Counted from the first letter of the stretch, positions 46,548-57,412 are shown. The stretch: 64,000 nt of DNA from Pseudomonas lini (GCF_030812475.1 NZ_JAUSSR010000006.1:310001-374000); one strand, 5' to 3'. Numbers and translations: made by a program. Notes: generated from the sequence alone by a model not told the origin.

Positions 46548-47906
46548 ATGAGTCACAACCTCGACCAGCTCACCGATTGGTTGAAAGACCACAAGATCAC
46601 AGAAGTCGAATGCATGATCGCCGACTTGACCGGGATCACCCGGGGCAAGATTTCGCCGACCAACAAGTTCATTGCCGAAAAAGGCATGCGCCTGCCCGAG
46701 AGCGTTCTGTTGCAGACCGTGACCGGCGACTATGTCGAAGACGACATCTATTACGAACTGCTCGACCCGGCGGACATCGACATGATCTGTCGGCCGGACG
46801 CGAATGCGGTGTTCCTGGTGCCCTGGGCCATCGAGCCGACCGCCCAGGTGATCCACGACACCTATGACAAGCAAGGCAACCCGATCGAGCTGTCGCCGCG
46901 CAACGTGCTCAAGAAGGTCCTGAAACTCTACGCCGACCATGGTTGGCAGCCGATCGTGGCGCCGGAAATGGAGTTCTACCTGACCAAGCGCAGCGAGGAC
47001 CCGGACTATCCGCTGCAACCGCCGATTGGCCGTTCCGGCCGCCCGGAAACCGGTCGCCAGTCCTTCTCCATCGAGGCGGCGAACGAGTTCGATCCGCTGT
47101 TCGAAGACGTCTACGACTGGTGTGAATTGCAAGAGCTGGACCTGGACACGTTGATCCACGAGGACGGCACCGCACAGATGGAAATCAACTTCCGTCACGG
47201 CGATGCCCTGTCCCTGGCCGACCAGATCCTGGTGTTCAAGCGCACCATGCGCGAGGCGGCACTCAAGCACGACGTGGCGGCCACCTTCATGGCCAAGCCG
47301 ATGACCGGCGAGCCGGGCAGCGCGATGCACTTGCACCAGAGCATCATCGACATCGAGACCGGCAAGAACGTTTTCTCCAATGCAGACGGGACCATGAGCC
47401 AGCTGTTCCTGAACCACATCGGTGGCTTGCAGAAACTGATCCCCGAGCTGTTGCCGCTGTTCGCCCCGAACGTCAACTCGTTCCGCCGCTTCCTGCCGGA
47501 CACCTCGGCACCGGTGAACGTGGAGTGGGGCGAGGAGAACCGCACCGTGGGCCTGCGGGTTCCGGATGCCGGGCCGCAAAACCGTCGGGTGGAAAACCGC
47601 CTGCCGGGGGCCGACGCCAATCCGTACCTGGCCATCGCCGCGAGCCTGCTCTGCGGTTACATCGGCATGGTCGAAGGCTTGAACCCGAGTGCGCCGGTGG
47701 TGGGGCGCGGCTATGAGCGCCGCAACCTGCGCCTGCCACTGACCATCGAGGACGCGCTGGAGCGCATGGAAAACAGCGCGACCATCGAGAAATACCTGGG
47801 CAAGAAATTCATCACTGGCTACGTCGCGGTCAAGCGGGCCGAGCATGAAAACTTCAAGCGCGTGATCAGTTCATGGGAGCGGGAATTCCTGCTCTTTGCC
47901 GTCTGA
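46548..47906 (+). CDS. spuB: Gamma-glutamylpolyamine synthetase SpuB
   Basis: This 452-residue paralogue of SpuI has the glutamine-synthetase fold (ECMIADLTGITRGKISPTNK, EDGTAQMEINFRHGDALSLA, MHLHQSIIDIETGKN, RVENRLPGADANPYLAIAAS). It would gamma-glutamylate polyamines taken up by SpuDEFGH. It is 37 bp after the truncated spuA and 60 bp before spuC. AAGAGG precedes the ATG. Confidence 0.93.
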   Translation: MSHNLDQLTDWLKDHKITEVECMIADLTGITRGKISPTNKFIAEKGMRLPESVLLQTVTGDYVEDDIYYELLDPADIDMICRPDANAVFLVPWAIEPTAQVIHDTYDKQGNPIELSPRNVLKKVLKLYADHGWQPIVAPEMEFYLTKRSEDPDYPLQPPIGRSGRPETGRQSFSIEAANEFDPLFEDVYDWCELQELDLDTLIHEDGTAQMEINFRHGDALSLADQILVFKRTMREAALKHDVAATFMAKPMTGEPGSAMHLHQSIIDIETGKNVFSNADGTMSQLFLNHIGGLQKLIPELLPLFAPNVNSFRRFLPDTSAPVNVEWGEENRTVGLRVPDAGPQNRRVENRLPGADANPYLAIAASLLCGYIGMVEGLNPSAPVVGRGYERRNLRLPLTIEDALERMENSATIEKYLGKKFITGYVAVKRAEHENFKRVISSWEREFLLFAV

Positions 47907-47966
47907 TGCGCCGGGCGCGGCGGGAAATTGCCGCGCCCTTCACTGCACAATCTTAGGAGAATTCGC

Positions 47967-49331
47967 ATGACCAGCAACAATCCGCAAACCCGTGAATGGC
48001 AAACCCTGAGCAACGACCACCACCTTGCCCCGTTCAGCGACTTCAAGCAGCTGAAAGAGAAAGGCCCGCGGATCATCACCAGCGCCAAGGGCGTTTACCT
48101 CTGGGACAGTGAAGGCAACAAGATCCTCGATGGCATGGCCGGCCTGTGGTGCGTAGCGGTCGGCTACGGTCGCGACGAACTGGCCGATGCCGCCAGCAAG
48201 CAGATGCGCGAACTGCCTTACTACAATCTGTTCTTCCAGACCGCTCACCCGCCGGTGCTGGAGTTGGCCAAGGCTATCGCCGACATCGCCCCTGAGGGCA
48301 TGAATCACGTGTTCTTCACCGGTTCCGGTTCCGAAGGCAACGACACCATGTTGCGCATGGTCCGCCACTATTGGGCGATCAAGGGCCAGCCGAAGAAGAA
48401 AGTCATCATCAGCCGCAAGAACGGCTATCACGGTTCCACCGTCGCCGGCGCGAGCCTGGGTGGCATGACGTACATGCACGAGCAGGGCGACTTGCCGATC
48501 CCGGGCATCGTCCACATCGCCCAGCCTTACTGGTTCGGTGAAGGTGGCGACATGACGCCGGACGAGTTCGGTATCTGGGCAGCCAATCAGCTGGAAGAGA
48601 AGATTCTGGAAGTCGGCGTCGACAACGTCGGGGCCTTCATTGCCGAGCCGATCCAGGGTGCCGGTGGCGTGATCATTCCGCCAGACACCTACTGGCCGCG
48701 CATCAAGGAAATCCTCGCCAAGTACGACATCCTGTTCGTGGCGGACGAAGTGATCTGTGGTTTTGGCCGCACCGGTGAGTGGTTCGGTACCGATTTCTAC
48801 GGCCTCAAGCCCGACATGATGACCATCGCCAAAGGCCTGACCTCGGGCTATATCCCGATGGGTGGCCTGATCGTGCGCGACGAAGTGGTGGCGGTGCTCA
48901 ACGAAGGTGGCGATTTCAACCACGGCTTCACCTATTCCGGGCACCCGGTCGCTGCTGCGGTGGCCCTGGAAAACATCCGCATCCTGCGCGAAGAAAAAAT
49001 TGTCGAGCGCGTCCATACAGAAACGGCACCCTATTTGCAGAAACGTCTGCGGGAACTGAGCGATCACCCGCTGGTGGGGGAAGTGCGCGGAGTCGGTCTG
49101 TTGGGGGCCATCGAACTGGTTCAGGACAAGGCCACTCGCAAACGTTACGAGGGCAAGGGCGTTGGCATGATCTGCCGCACGTTCTGCTTCGAAAACGGCC
49201 TGATCATGCGCGCCGTGGGCGACACCATGATCATTGCTCCGCCCCTGGTGATTACACCGGCTGAAATCGATGAGTTGGTCACCAAGGCACGCAAGTGTCT
49301 GGACCTGACCCTGAGTGCGTTGCGGGGCTAA
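47967..49331 (+). CDS. spuC: Putrescine (polyamine):pyruvate aminotransferase SpuC
   Basis: This 454-residue class III PLP aminotransferase converts putrescine to 4-aminobutyraldehyde using pyruvate. PLP lysine is Lys289 in MMTIAKGLTSGYIPMGG, and the PLP-binding Asp lies in ILFVADEVICGFGRTGEWF. Other class motifs are TGSGSEGNDTMLRMVRHYW and RKNGYHGSTVAGASLGG. The ATG at 47967 has TAGGAGA upstream. It acts with SpuI/SpuB as a second polyamine-degrading route. Confidence 0.94.
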   Translation: MTSNNPQTREWQTLSNDHHLAPFSDFKQLKEKGPRIITSAKGVYLWDSEGNKILDGMAGLWCVAVGYGRDELADAASKQMRELPYYNLFFQTAHPPVLELAKAIADIAPEGMNHVFFTGSGSEGNDTMLRMVRHYWAIKGQPKKKVIISRKNGYHGSTVAGASLGGMTYMHEQGDLPIPGIVHIAQPYWFGEGGDMTPDEFGIWAANQLEEKILEVGVDNVGAFIAEPIQGAGGVIIPPDTYWPRIKEILAKYDILFVADEVICGFGRTGEWFGTDFYGLKPDMMTIAKGLTSGYIPMGGLIVRDEVVAVLNEGGDFNHGFTYSGHPVAAAVALENIRILREEKIVERVHTETAPYLQKRLRELSDHPLVGEVRGVGLLGAIELVQDKATRKRYEGKGVGMICRTFCFENGLIMRAVGDTMIIAPPLVITPAEIDELVTKARKCLDLTLSALRG

Positions 49332-49512
49332 GTGCTAGGCTCTGAGCGGGGTGTGCAGTGTGCACTTCGCTCAGTGCAAACAAAGGATGGGTCTTTCCTT
49401 GAAAGCCTGCCTTGGATCTTGCCAGACTATCGCTTGTCCGGGCGCCCGGGGAAAGGCCGCCGGCTCTTGGTTAACAAGAACGTGGTCAAAAAGAAAAATT
49501 GGAGCATTACCC

Positions 49513-50625
49513 ATGAAGGCATTAGGTATGAAGATTGCTGGCAAGACCCTCCTCGCCATGTCCCTGATGGGCGTGATGGCGGGTGCAGTTCAGGCGGATG
49601 ACAAGGTTCTTCACGTATACAACTGGTCCGATTACATCGCACCGGATACCGTCAAGAAGTTCGAAGCCGAATCGGGCATCAAGGTGGTCTACGACGTATT
49701 CGACAGTAACGAAACCCTGGAAGCCAAGTTGCTGGCAGGCAAGTCCGGTTACGACATCGTCGTACCGTCGAACAACTTCCTGGCCAAGCAGATCAAGGCC
49801 GGCGTTTACCAGAAGCTGGACAAGTCCAAGTTGCCCAACTGGAAGAACCTGAACCCTGACCTGCTTAAAGCCGTTTCGGTGAGCGACCCGGGTAACGAAC
49901 ACGCCTTCCCTTACATGTGGGGTTCGATCGGTATCGGCTTCAACGCCGAGAAGGTCAAGGCGGCACTGGGTGCCGATGCGCCGACCAATTCCTGGGACTT
50001 GCTGTTCAAGCCTGAAAACGCCGCGAAGTTGAAGTCGTGCGGTATCAGTTTCCTCGATTCGCCCACCGAGATGATCCCGGTGGCGCTGCACTACCTGGGC
50101 TATCCAACCGACAGCCAGGACAAAAAACAATTGGCTGAAGCCGAAGCATTGTTCCTGAAGATTCGTCCTTCGGTGGGCTACTTCCACTCGTCCAAGTACA
50201 TCTCCGACCTGGCTAACGGCAACATCTGCGTCGCCGTCGGGTACTCGGGCGACATCTACCAGGCCAAGGCTCGCGCCGCTGAAGCCGGTGACAAAGTCAA
50301 AGTCAGCTACAACATTCCGAAAGAAGGTGCAGGCAGCTTCTATGACATGGTCGCCATCCCTAAAGATGCCGAAAACGTCGACGGCGCCTACAAGTTCATG
50401 ACCTTCCTGCAGAAGCCGGAAATCATGGCTGAAATCACCAACGCCGTACGCTTCCCGAACGGTAACCAGGCGGCGACCGCCTTGGTCGATAAAGACATTA
50501 CTGCCGACCCAGGCATCTACCCGCCAGCGGACGTGCTGGCCAAGCTGTACGCGATTGCCGACTTGCCGGCCGCCACCCAGCGGATCCTGACTCGCAGCTG
50601 GACCAAGATCAAATCCGGTAAGTAA
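49513..50625 (+). CDS. spuD: Putrescine-binding periplasmic protein SpuD
   Basis: This 370-residue polyamine-binding protein of the PotF type has a signal peptide at about 1-30 (ends GAVQA before [10 protein letters not shown]). The ligand-site blocks [29 protein letters not shown] and [17 protein letters not shown] are conserved. In P. aeruginosa SpuD prefers putrescine. GGAG is eight bases before the ATG. A hairpin TGCACTTCGCTCAGTGCA lies in its leader at 49360-49377. A REPIN separates it from spuE. Confidence 0.94.
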   Translation: MKALGMKIAGKTLLAMSLMGVMAGAVQADDKVLHVYNWSDYIAPDTVKKFEAESGIKVVYDVFDSNETLEAKLLAGKSGYDIVVPSNNFLAKQIKAGVYQKLDKSKLPNWKNLNPDLLKAVSVSDPGNEHAFPYMWGSIGIGFNAEKVKAALGADAPTNSWDLLFKPENAAKLKSCGISFLDSPTEMIPVALHYLGYPTDSQDKKQLAEAEALFLKIRPSVGYFHSSKYISDLANGNICVAVGYSGDIYQAKARAAEAGDKVKVSYNIPKEGAGSFYDMVAIPKDAENVDGAYKFMTFLQKPEIMAEITNAVRFPNGNQAATALVDKDITADPGIYPPADVLAKLYAIADLPAATQRILTRSWTKIKSGK

Positions 50626-50629
50626 CCCT

Positions 50630-50744
50630 CTGTAGGAGCAGCCGGCCGACGCGAGCTTGCTCGCGATGAACCTGAGAACCCTGCGGGGTGTCAGGCGCAC
50701 AACGTTATCGTTGACGACCATCGCGAGCAAGCTCGCTCCTACAG
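50630..50744 (-). repeat. REPIN inside the spu operon, minus orientation
   Basis: The left arm is split by AGCCGGCCGACGC (50640-50652): TGTAGGAGC then GAGCTTGCTCGCG. The right arm CGCGAGCAAGCTCGCTCCTA is intact, and the spacer is in minus orientation (CGTTATCGTTGACGACCAT). Confidence 0.92.
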
Positions 50745-50832
50745 GTAACTGTATAAAAGTTTTGCTGGAACGGTTTTTCGAGGGTAAGTTGCGCGCCGGT
50801 TTTGTTGCCAGGCAGCCATGGCTGTCATGTAA

Positions 50833-51972
<1,140 letters not shown>

Positions 51973-52041
51973 CTGCAAGGCTCAAGCTATCCAGGGTTCG
52001 CTCATCTGGGCGACCTGCAAATTTTGTTGGGAGTTTCGTAA

Positions 52042-53184
52042 ATGGCAGTTGCCTCCGGCGCCTATAAGAAAGCCCTCGAGGGCGACCAGTCACCTAAACA
52101 GGTGCTGGTCAAAATCGACCGGGTCACGAAGAAGTTCGACGAGACGATTGCCGTGGACGATGTGTCCCTGGAAATCAAGAAGGGCGAGATTTTCGCCCTG
52201 CTCGGCGGTTCGGGATCGGGCAAATCGACCTTGCTGCGCATGCTCGCAGGTTTCGAACGGCCCACGGAGGGGCGCATTTTCCTCGATGGCGTAGACATCA
52301 CCGACATGCCGCCCTACGAGCGGCCGATCAACATGATGTTCCAGTCCTACGCCTTGTTCCCGCACATGACCGTGGCGCAGAACATCGCCTTCGGTCTCAA
52401 GCAGGACAAGCTCCCCGCCGCGGAAGTCGACGCGCGCGTGGCCGACATGCTCAAGCTGGTGCAGATGAGCCAGTACGCCAAGCGCAAGCCGCATCAGTTG
52501 TCCGGTGGCCAGCGTCAGCGGGTAGCCCTGGCGCGCTCCCTGGCCAAGCGACCGAAGCTGTTGCTGCTCGACGAACCGATGGGTGCGCTGGACAAAAAGC
52601 TGCGCTCGCAAATGCAGCTGGAGCTGGTGGAGATCATCGAGCGGGTCGGCGTGACCTGCGTCATGGTGACCCACGATCAGGAAGAGGCCATGACCATGGC
52701 CGAGCGCATCGCGATCATGCACCTGGGCTGGATCGCCCAGATCGGCAGCCCTATCGACATCTACGAAACCCCGACCAGCCGCCTGGTCTGCGAATTCATC
52801 GGCAACGTCAACATCTTCGACGGTGAAGTGATCGACGACGCCGAAGGTCACGCGACCATCACCTGCAAGGACCTGGACCGCCAGATCTACGTCGGCCACG
52901 GCATCAGCACCTCGGTGCAGGACAAATCCGTGACCTACGCGATCCGTCCGGAAAAACTGCTGGTGACGCCGATTATGCCGACCTGCGAATACAACTGGTC
53001 CAGTGGCAAGGTGCACGACATCGCCTACCTCGGCGGTCACTCGGTGTTCCACGTCGAGTTGCCGAGCGGCAAGATCGTCCAGTCTTTCGTCGCCAACGCC
53101 GAGCGTCGCGGTCAACGCCCAACCTGGGGTGACCAGGTCTACGTGTATTGGGAAGACGACAGCGGCGTGGTACTTCGCTCATGA
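52042..53184 (+). CDS. spuF: Polyamine ABC transporter ATPase SpuF (PotA/PotG type)
   Basis: This 380-residue ATPase has Walker A GGSGSGKSTLLRMLAGF near residue 55, the signature LSGGQRQRVALARSL and Walker B LLLDEPMGALDKKL, and a C-terminal TOBE domain (about 280-380, IRPEKLLVTPIMPTCEYN, VYWEDDSGVVLRS). It powers uptake by SpuG and SpuH. Its stop overlaps the spuG ATG (ATGA). Confidence 0.95.
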   Translation: MAVASGAYKKALEGDQSPKQVLVKIDRVTKKFDETIAVDDVSLEIKKGEIFALLGGSGSGKSTLLRMLAGFERPTEGRIFLDGVDITDMPPYERPINMMFQSYALFPHMTVAQNIAFGLKQDKLPAAEVDARVADMLKLVQMSQYAKRKPHQLSGGQRQRVALARSLAKRPKLLLLDEPMGALDKKLRSQMQLELVEIIERVGVTCVMVTHDQEEAMTMAERIAIMHLGWIAQIGSPIDIYETPTSRLVCEFIGNVNIFDGEVIDDAEGHATITCKDLDRQIYVGHGISTSVQDKSVTYAIRPEKLLVTPIMPTCEYNWSSGKVHDIAYLGGHSVFHVELPSGKIVQSFVANAERRGQRPTWGDQVYVYWEDDSGVVLRS

Positions 53185-54101
53185 ACATGCGCAAATTCAA
53201 AAGCCGTCTCAATCGAATAATTCCCGGTGGCCGCCAGTTGGTCATCGGGGTTCCCTTCATCTGGCTGTTCCTGTTCTTCATGCTGCCGTTCTTCATCGTG
53301 TTGAAGATCAGCTTCGCCGAAGCCGACGTGGCCATTCCGCCGTACACCGAGATTTACAGCTACCTCGACCAAAAGCTGCAGTTGCTGCTTAACCTGAGCA
53401 ACTACGCGATGCTGGCCGACGACGAGTTATACATCGCCGCTTACCTCGGCTCGTTGAAGATGGCGCTGATCAGCACCGTCCTCTGTTTGCTGATCGGCTA
53501 CCCGATGGCCTACGCCATCGCCAGTGCCCGCAAAGAGATGCAAACGGTGCTGGTGCTGCTGATCATGATGCCGACCTGGACCGCGATCCTGATCCGCGTT
53601 TATGCGTGGATGGGCATCCTCAGCAACAACGGTCTGCTCAACGGCTTCCTGATGACCATGGGCTGGATCGACGAACCGCTGCAGATCCTCAACACCAACC
53701 TCGCCGTGTATATCGGTGTGGTGTATTCGTACCTGCCCTTCATGATCCTGCCGCTCTACGCCAACCTCGTGAAACACGACAACAGCCTGCTGGAGGCCGC
53801 GTCCGACCTGGGTTCGAGCACCTTCAACAGCTTCTGGAAGATCACCATTCCCCTGTCCAAGAACGGTATCGTCGCCGGTTGCATGCTGGTGTTCATCCCG
53901 GTCGTGGGCGAGTTCGTGATCCCGGAACTGCTAGGTGGTCCGGAAACCCTGATGATCGGTAAAGTGCTGTGGCAAGAGTTCTTCAACAACCGTGACTGGC
54001 CGGTGGCCTCTGCCCTGGCGGTGGTCATGCTGCTGATCCTGATTGTGCCGATCATTCTGTTCAACCGTAGCCAGGCCAAAGAAATGGAGGGCAAGGAATG
54101 A
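53181..54101 (+). CDS. spuG: Polyamine ABC transporter permease SpuG (PotH type)
   Basis: This 306-residue inner-membrane permease has about six helices. The EAA motif is EAASDLGSSTFNSFWKITIP near residue 213-232. The ATG at 53181 overlaps spuF; a longer frame from 53148 lies in spuF. Its stop overlaps spuH. Confidence 0.94.
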   Translation: MNMRKFKSRLNRIIPGGRQLVIGVPFIWLFLFFMLPFFIVLKISFAEADVAIPPYTEIYSYLDQKLQLLLNLSNYAMLADDELYIAAYLGSLKMALISTVLCLLIGYPMAYAIASARKEMQTVLVLLIMMPTWTAILIRVYAWMGILSNNGLLNGFLMTMGWIDEPLQILNTNLAVYIGVVYSYLPFMILPLYANLVKHDNSLLEAASDLGSSTFNSFWKITIPLSKNGIVAGCMLVFIPVVGEFVIPELLGGPETLMIGKVLWQEFFNNRDWPVASALAVVMLLILIVPIILFNRSQAKEMEGKE

Positions 54102-54991
54102 AGCGCTTCCGTTTCTCAAGTTTCATGCTGATAGCGGGTTTGCTGTTTATCTACGCGCCGATGCTGATCCTGGTGATCTACTCGTTCAACGCCTCGAAAC
54201 TGGTGACGGTCTGGGGTGGCTGGTCGATCAAGTGGTACGTCGGATTGATGGACAACACCCAACTGATGGGCTCGGTGGTGCGCTCGCTGGAAATCGCCTG
54301 CTACACGGCGGTGGCGGCGGTAGCACTGGGTACGCTGGCGGCGTTCGTGCTGACCCGTATCACCCATTTCAAGGGGCGTACGCTGTTCGGTGGCCTGGTC
54401 ACCGCGCCCCTGGTGATGCCGGAAGTGATCACTGGTCTGTCGCTGTTGCTGCTGTTCGTGGCGATGGCACAGATGATCGGTTGGCCCCAGGAGCGTGGCA
54501 TCATCACCATCTGGATCGCCCACACCACGTTCTGTGCGGCGTATGTGGCGGTGGTGGTGTCGGCGCGCTTGCGTGAGCTGGACCTGTCCATCGAAGAGGC
54601 GGCAATGGATCTCGGGGCGCGGCCATGGAAGGTGTTCTTCCTGATTACCATCCCGATGATCGCGCCATCCCTGGGGGCGGGCGGCATGATGTCGTTTGCC
54701 CTGTCGCTGGATGACCTGGTGTTGGCGAGCTTCGTGTCGGGGCCGGGTTCGACGACCTTGCCGATGGAAGTGTTCTCGGCGGTGCGCCTTGGGGTCAAAC
54801 CCGAGATCAACGCCGTGGCCAGCCTGATTCTGCTGGCGGTATCGCTGATGACGTTCCTGGTCTGGTTCTTCAGCCGCCGTGCCGAAGAAAGTCGCAAGCG
54901 TGCGATCCAGCAGGCGATCGAGGAAGGCGCCGCCGACTCCTGGAGACAACCGGACGCGCGTCGCGCGCAGCAGGCGCCGGAAGCGGTTTGA
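54098..54991 (+). CDS. spuH: Polyamine ABC transporter permease SpuH (PotI type)
   Basis: This 297-residue permease has about six helices and the EAA motif EEAAMDLGARPWKVFFLITI near residue 166-185. The ATG overlaps the spuG stop. The basic tail after the last helix (RRAEESRKRAIQQAIEEG) is longer than in E. coli PotI. It closes the spu operon; a REPIN follows. Confidence 0.94.
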   Translation: MKRFRFSSFMLIAGLLFIYAPMLILVIYSFNASKLVTVWGGWSIKWYVGLMDNTQLMGSVVRSLEIACYTAVAAVALGTLAAFVLTRITHFKGRTLFGGLVTAPLVMPEVITGLSLLLLFVAMAQMIGWPQERGIITIWIAHTTFCAAYVAVVVSARLRELDLSIEEAAMDLGARPWKVFFLITIPMIAPSLGAGGMMSFALSLDDLVLASFVSGPGSTTLPMEVFSAVRLGVKPEINAVASLILLAVSLMTFLVWFFSRRAEESRKRAIQQAIEEGAADSWRQPDARRAQQAPEAV

Positions 54992-55034
54992 GCCTGATGT
55001 CGGGTTGTCCACCCTGGTGTGGCCAACCCGATCC

Positions 55035-55140
55035 CCCTGTAGGAGCGAGCTTGCTCGCGATGGACGTTAACGATGACGAGGACTTCCTGGATGAACGCGG
55101 CGCCCTGACGTCCATCGCGAGCAAGCTCGCTCCTACAGGG
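55035..55140 (+). repeat. REPIN, plus orientation
   Basis: Arms CTGTAGGAGCGAGCTTGCTC and its complement, with spacer ATGGACGTTAACGATGACG to GACGTCCATCG. It lies between convergent spuH and the HD gene. Confidence 0.93.
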
Positions 55141-55142
55141 TT

Positions 55143-55784
55143 CTAGGCAACCCACGGCGATTTGCGGATGATCTCGACAAAATTCATCGGCTTGAACCCC
55201 GCCTCACTGTCCACCAGCACATCCGCATTCACGGTGCCGAACGTGGTATCCGGCTTGTGCTTGAAGCCATTGGCAAAGGCACACAGGATGCATTCCTTGA
55301 ACCCGTCACCCCGTGGATGCGCATGCACCACCGCCTCACGCTGCGCGGTCGGGAACGCGGCATAGTCGATACCCAGCACGTCCATTTCTACCCCGGCCGT
55401 GACCAGCGCCACGTTGGGACGCAGGTGTTGCGGCACGCCCGGCGTGGTGTGCAGGGCAATCGACAACCACACCTGCTCGATATCGTCGTACGATAAACCG
55501 TAAGGCTGCAGGAACGCTTTGGCGGCGTTGGCGCTATCGACTTCGAAGCGCTCGACGTCACTGCGATGGCCTTCCACCAGGCCCAGGTCATGGAACATCG
55601 CACCGACGTACAACAATTCGGGGTCGTAGGCCAGTTGCTTGCGCTCACCGCTCAGGGCGCCGAACAGGAACACCCGGCGCGAGTGGTGATACAGCAGATC
55701 CGGCTCGACGTCGCGAATGTATTCGGTGGTGGCCCGGGCCAGGGCGCTGTCGGGGATTTTGATACCGGCGATGGTGCTGCTCAT
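55143..55784 (-). CDS. HD-domain phosphohydrolase-like protein (cyanamide-hydratase-type)
   Basis: This 213-residue HD-superfamily protein has YHHSRRVFLFGAL (His33/His34) and the HD pair His65-Asp66 in GAMFHDLGLVEGH, then a His-containing segment WLSIALHTTPG. The arrangement resembles cyanamide hydratase and related HD hydrolases, which act on nitriles or nucleotides. No substrate can be named. It is divergent from a GlxA-type regulator 339 bp away, which may control it. Confidence 0.83.
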   Translation of the reverse strand: MSSTIAGIKIPDSALARATTEYIRDVEPDLLYHHSRRVFLFGALSGERKQLAYDPELLYVGAMFHDLGLVEGHRSDVERFEVDSANAAKAFLQPYGLSYDDIEQVWLSIALHTTPGVPQHLRPNVALVTAGVEMDVLGIDYAAFPTAQREAVVHAHPRGDGFKECILCAFANGFKHKPDTTFGTVNADVLVDSEAGFKPMNFVEIIRKSPWVA

Positions 55785-56123
55785 GGGGGCTTTCCTCGTG
55801 CAGAACGCCGTGGCGGCGCTGATGGATCAAGTCTGTTCCGGGACCCCGAACCGGACAATCGATCCATGGCTGCGATCCTTGCCAATCAACAGCCATATCG
55901 CGCCACCTCGCTTGTTGCGCGCGGATTGGCTAGGGTTGGCGGAGTCGGTCGATCAAACGCAGTCCCTGTGGGAGCGAGCTTGCTCCGGGCGGCGTTCCGA
56001 CGATGACGGAGTTACATTCAACATCAATATTGACTGACACTCCGCTATCGCGAGCAAGCTCGCTCCCACAGGTTTTGTGTTTGCCGTCATTGCGGCGTCA
56101 ATCCATTGAAGGCGGTTTGAACC
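55785..56123. other. Divergent intergenic region, HD gene / GlxA-type regulator
   Basis: About 339 bp. The part 55965-56072 is a REP doublet with an inserted module. The rest, from 55785 to about 55960, is GC-rich, with no clear operator or terminator recognised. Both promoters must lie here. Confidence 0.5.
55965..56072. repeat. REP doublet with inserted module
   Basis: Left arm GTGGGAGCGAGCTTGCTC is followed by the reverse of the module (CGGGCGGCGTTCCGA at 55986-56000) and then CGATGACGG. The right arm CGCGAGCAAGCTCGCTCCCA is intact. Confidence 0.9.
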
Positions 56124-57089
56124 ATGCAAAAAACCGTTGCCATCGTGGTCTTCACCGGCGTCCAGTCCCTGGACGTCACCGGCCCCATGGATGTGTTCTG
56201 CGAAGCCAATCGCTTCCTGGCGCCGCAAGATCACTATCGCCTGGAAGTGATCGGCGTCGAGCGCGGGGTGATAGCGTGTTCCAACGGTTTGTCGCTCAAT
56301 GCCCATCGGCATTTCAGCGAGGCGTTGCAAGCTTATGACTTGCTGCTGGTGGCCGGTGGGCCGCAGTTGCCGTTTATTAGCTTCGGTGCGGCATTCGATG
56401 CCTGGCTGCGCGATGCCAGTGCGTCGGCGCAACGTTTTGGCTCGATCTGCAACGGCGCCTTCATCCTCGCCCGGGCCGGCTTGCTCGATGGAAGAACGGT
56501 AACCACCCATTGGGGCGATGCGGTGGCACTGGCAGCGTTATGCCCTTCGACCCGGGTCGAGGCCGATCGCCTGTATGTGCAGGATGGCGAGCTGTACACC
56601 TCGGCCGGGGTCACGGCGGGGATCGATTTGTCGTTGTTCCTGCTGGGGCGGGATCATGGGCCGGAAGTGGCCCTGAGCGTGGCCAAGCGGCTGGTGGTCT
56701 TCACCCAACGCTCGGGTGGCCAATCGCAGTTCAGCCCATTCCTCACACCCCATGCTGAACCTACCTCGGCAGTGGCGCTGGTGCAGCATTACGTGCTGGC
56801 CAATCTCACCGGCGACCTGACGATTGCCGACCTGGCCAACGCCGCCAACATGAGCGCCCGCAACTTTTCCCGGGTGTTTGCCAGGGAGGCGAAAGTCACC
56901 CCGGCGGAATTCGTCGAACGGGCCCGGGTGGATGCGGCCCGGGTACTGCTCGAGAGCACCCATTCGCCGCTCAAGACCGTGGCCTATCAATGTGGCTTTC
57001 GCGATGCCCAGCATATGCGCAGTGTGTTCAACCGCCGGCTTGGGGTGACACCGCAGCAGTTCAGGATGAATTTTGCGGCGGTGGTGTGA
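56124..57089 (+). CDS. GlxA-family (DJ-1/PfpI + AraC) transcriptional regulator
   Basis: This 321-residue regulator has an N-terminal DJ-1/PfpI-like domain (about 1-190: VFTGVQSLDVTGPMDVFCEA, GSICNGAFILARAGLLDGR) and a C-terminal AraC HTH (about 220-320: LTIADLANAANMSARNFSRV, LKTVAYQCGFRDAQHMRSVF). Such proteins regulate catabolism of nitrogen compounds. A cysteine sits at the nucleophile-elbow position (SICNGA), but amidase activity is not expected in this subfamily. The divergent HD-domain gene is its closest candidate target. Confidence 0.92.
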   Translation: MQKTVAIVVFTGVQSLDVTGPMDVFCEANRFLAPQDHYRLEVIGVERGVIACSNGLSLNAHRHFSEALQAYDLLLVAGGPQLPFISFGAAFDAWLRDASASAQRFGSICNGAFILARAGLLDGRTVTTHWGDAVALAALCPSTRVEADRLYVQDGELYTSAGVTAGIDLSLFLLGRDHGPEVALSVAKRLVVFTQRSGGQSQFSPFLTPHAEPTSAVALVQHYVLANLTGDLTIADLANAANMSARNFSRVFAREAKVTPAEFVERARVDAARVLLESTHSPLKTVAYQCGFRDAQHMRSVFNRRLGVTPQQFRMNFAAVV

Positions 57090-57183
57090 GCTGACAGTGT
57101 TGGTGCCTGTCAGGGCCTCATCGCCGGCAGCCGGTCTCGATCCCACATTCTGATCTGCGGTGGACACAAAAATCGTATGCGCC

Positions 57184-57412
57184 GCCGATCCCCTGTAGGA
57201 GCTGGCTTGCCAGCGAAGACGGCAGCCCAGACAACCAAAATCTACTGCGCAGCCCGCGCCACCGATCCCTTGTGGGAGCGAGCCTGCTCGCGAAGACGTC
57301 ACCCCAGACAACAAAAATCTACTGCGCAGCCCGCGCCACCGATCCCTTGTGGGAGCGAGCCTGCTCGCGAAGACGTCAACCCAGACAACAAAAATCTACT
57401 GCGCAGCCCGCG
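57184..57412. repeat. 77-bp tandem REP array with duplicated acylase 3' end
   Basis: Three units run in the same direction. Units beginning CCCAGACAAC lie at 57226, 57303 and 57380, a period of 77 bp. Each contains CTACTGCGCAGCCCGCGCC, which is the complement of the acylase 3' end (codons for R-A-A-Q-stop), then CCGATCCCTTGTGGGAGCG and a REP arm. The first REP (57190-57220) is of the GCTGGCTTGCCAGC type; the later two are GCGAGCCTGCTCGC. It accounts for most of the 306 bp between the two genes. Confidence 0.9.

Noticed and set aside
49359..49377. NtrC site before spuD
   Set aside because: TGCACT and AGTGCA are six bases apart, not five, with no sigma54 promoter nearby. A leader hairpin is the simpler reading.
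57184..57412. CRISPR-like array
   Set aside because: The units are 77-bp direct copies with no unique spacers and consist of REP and gene-end sequence.
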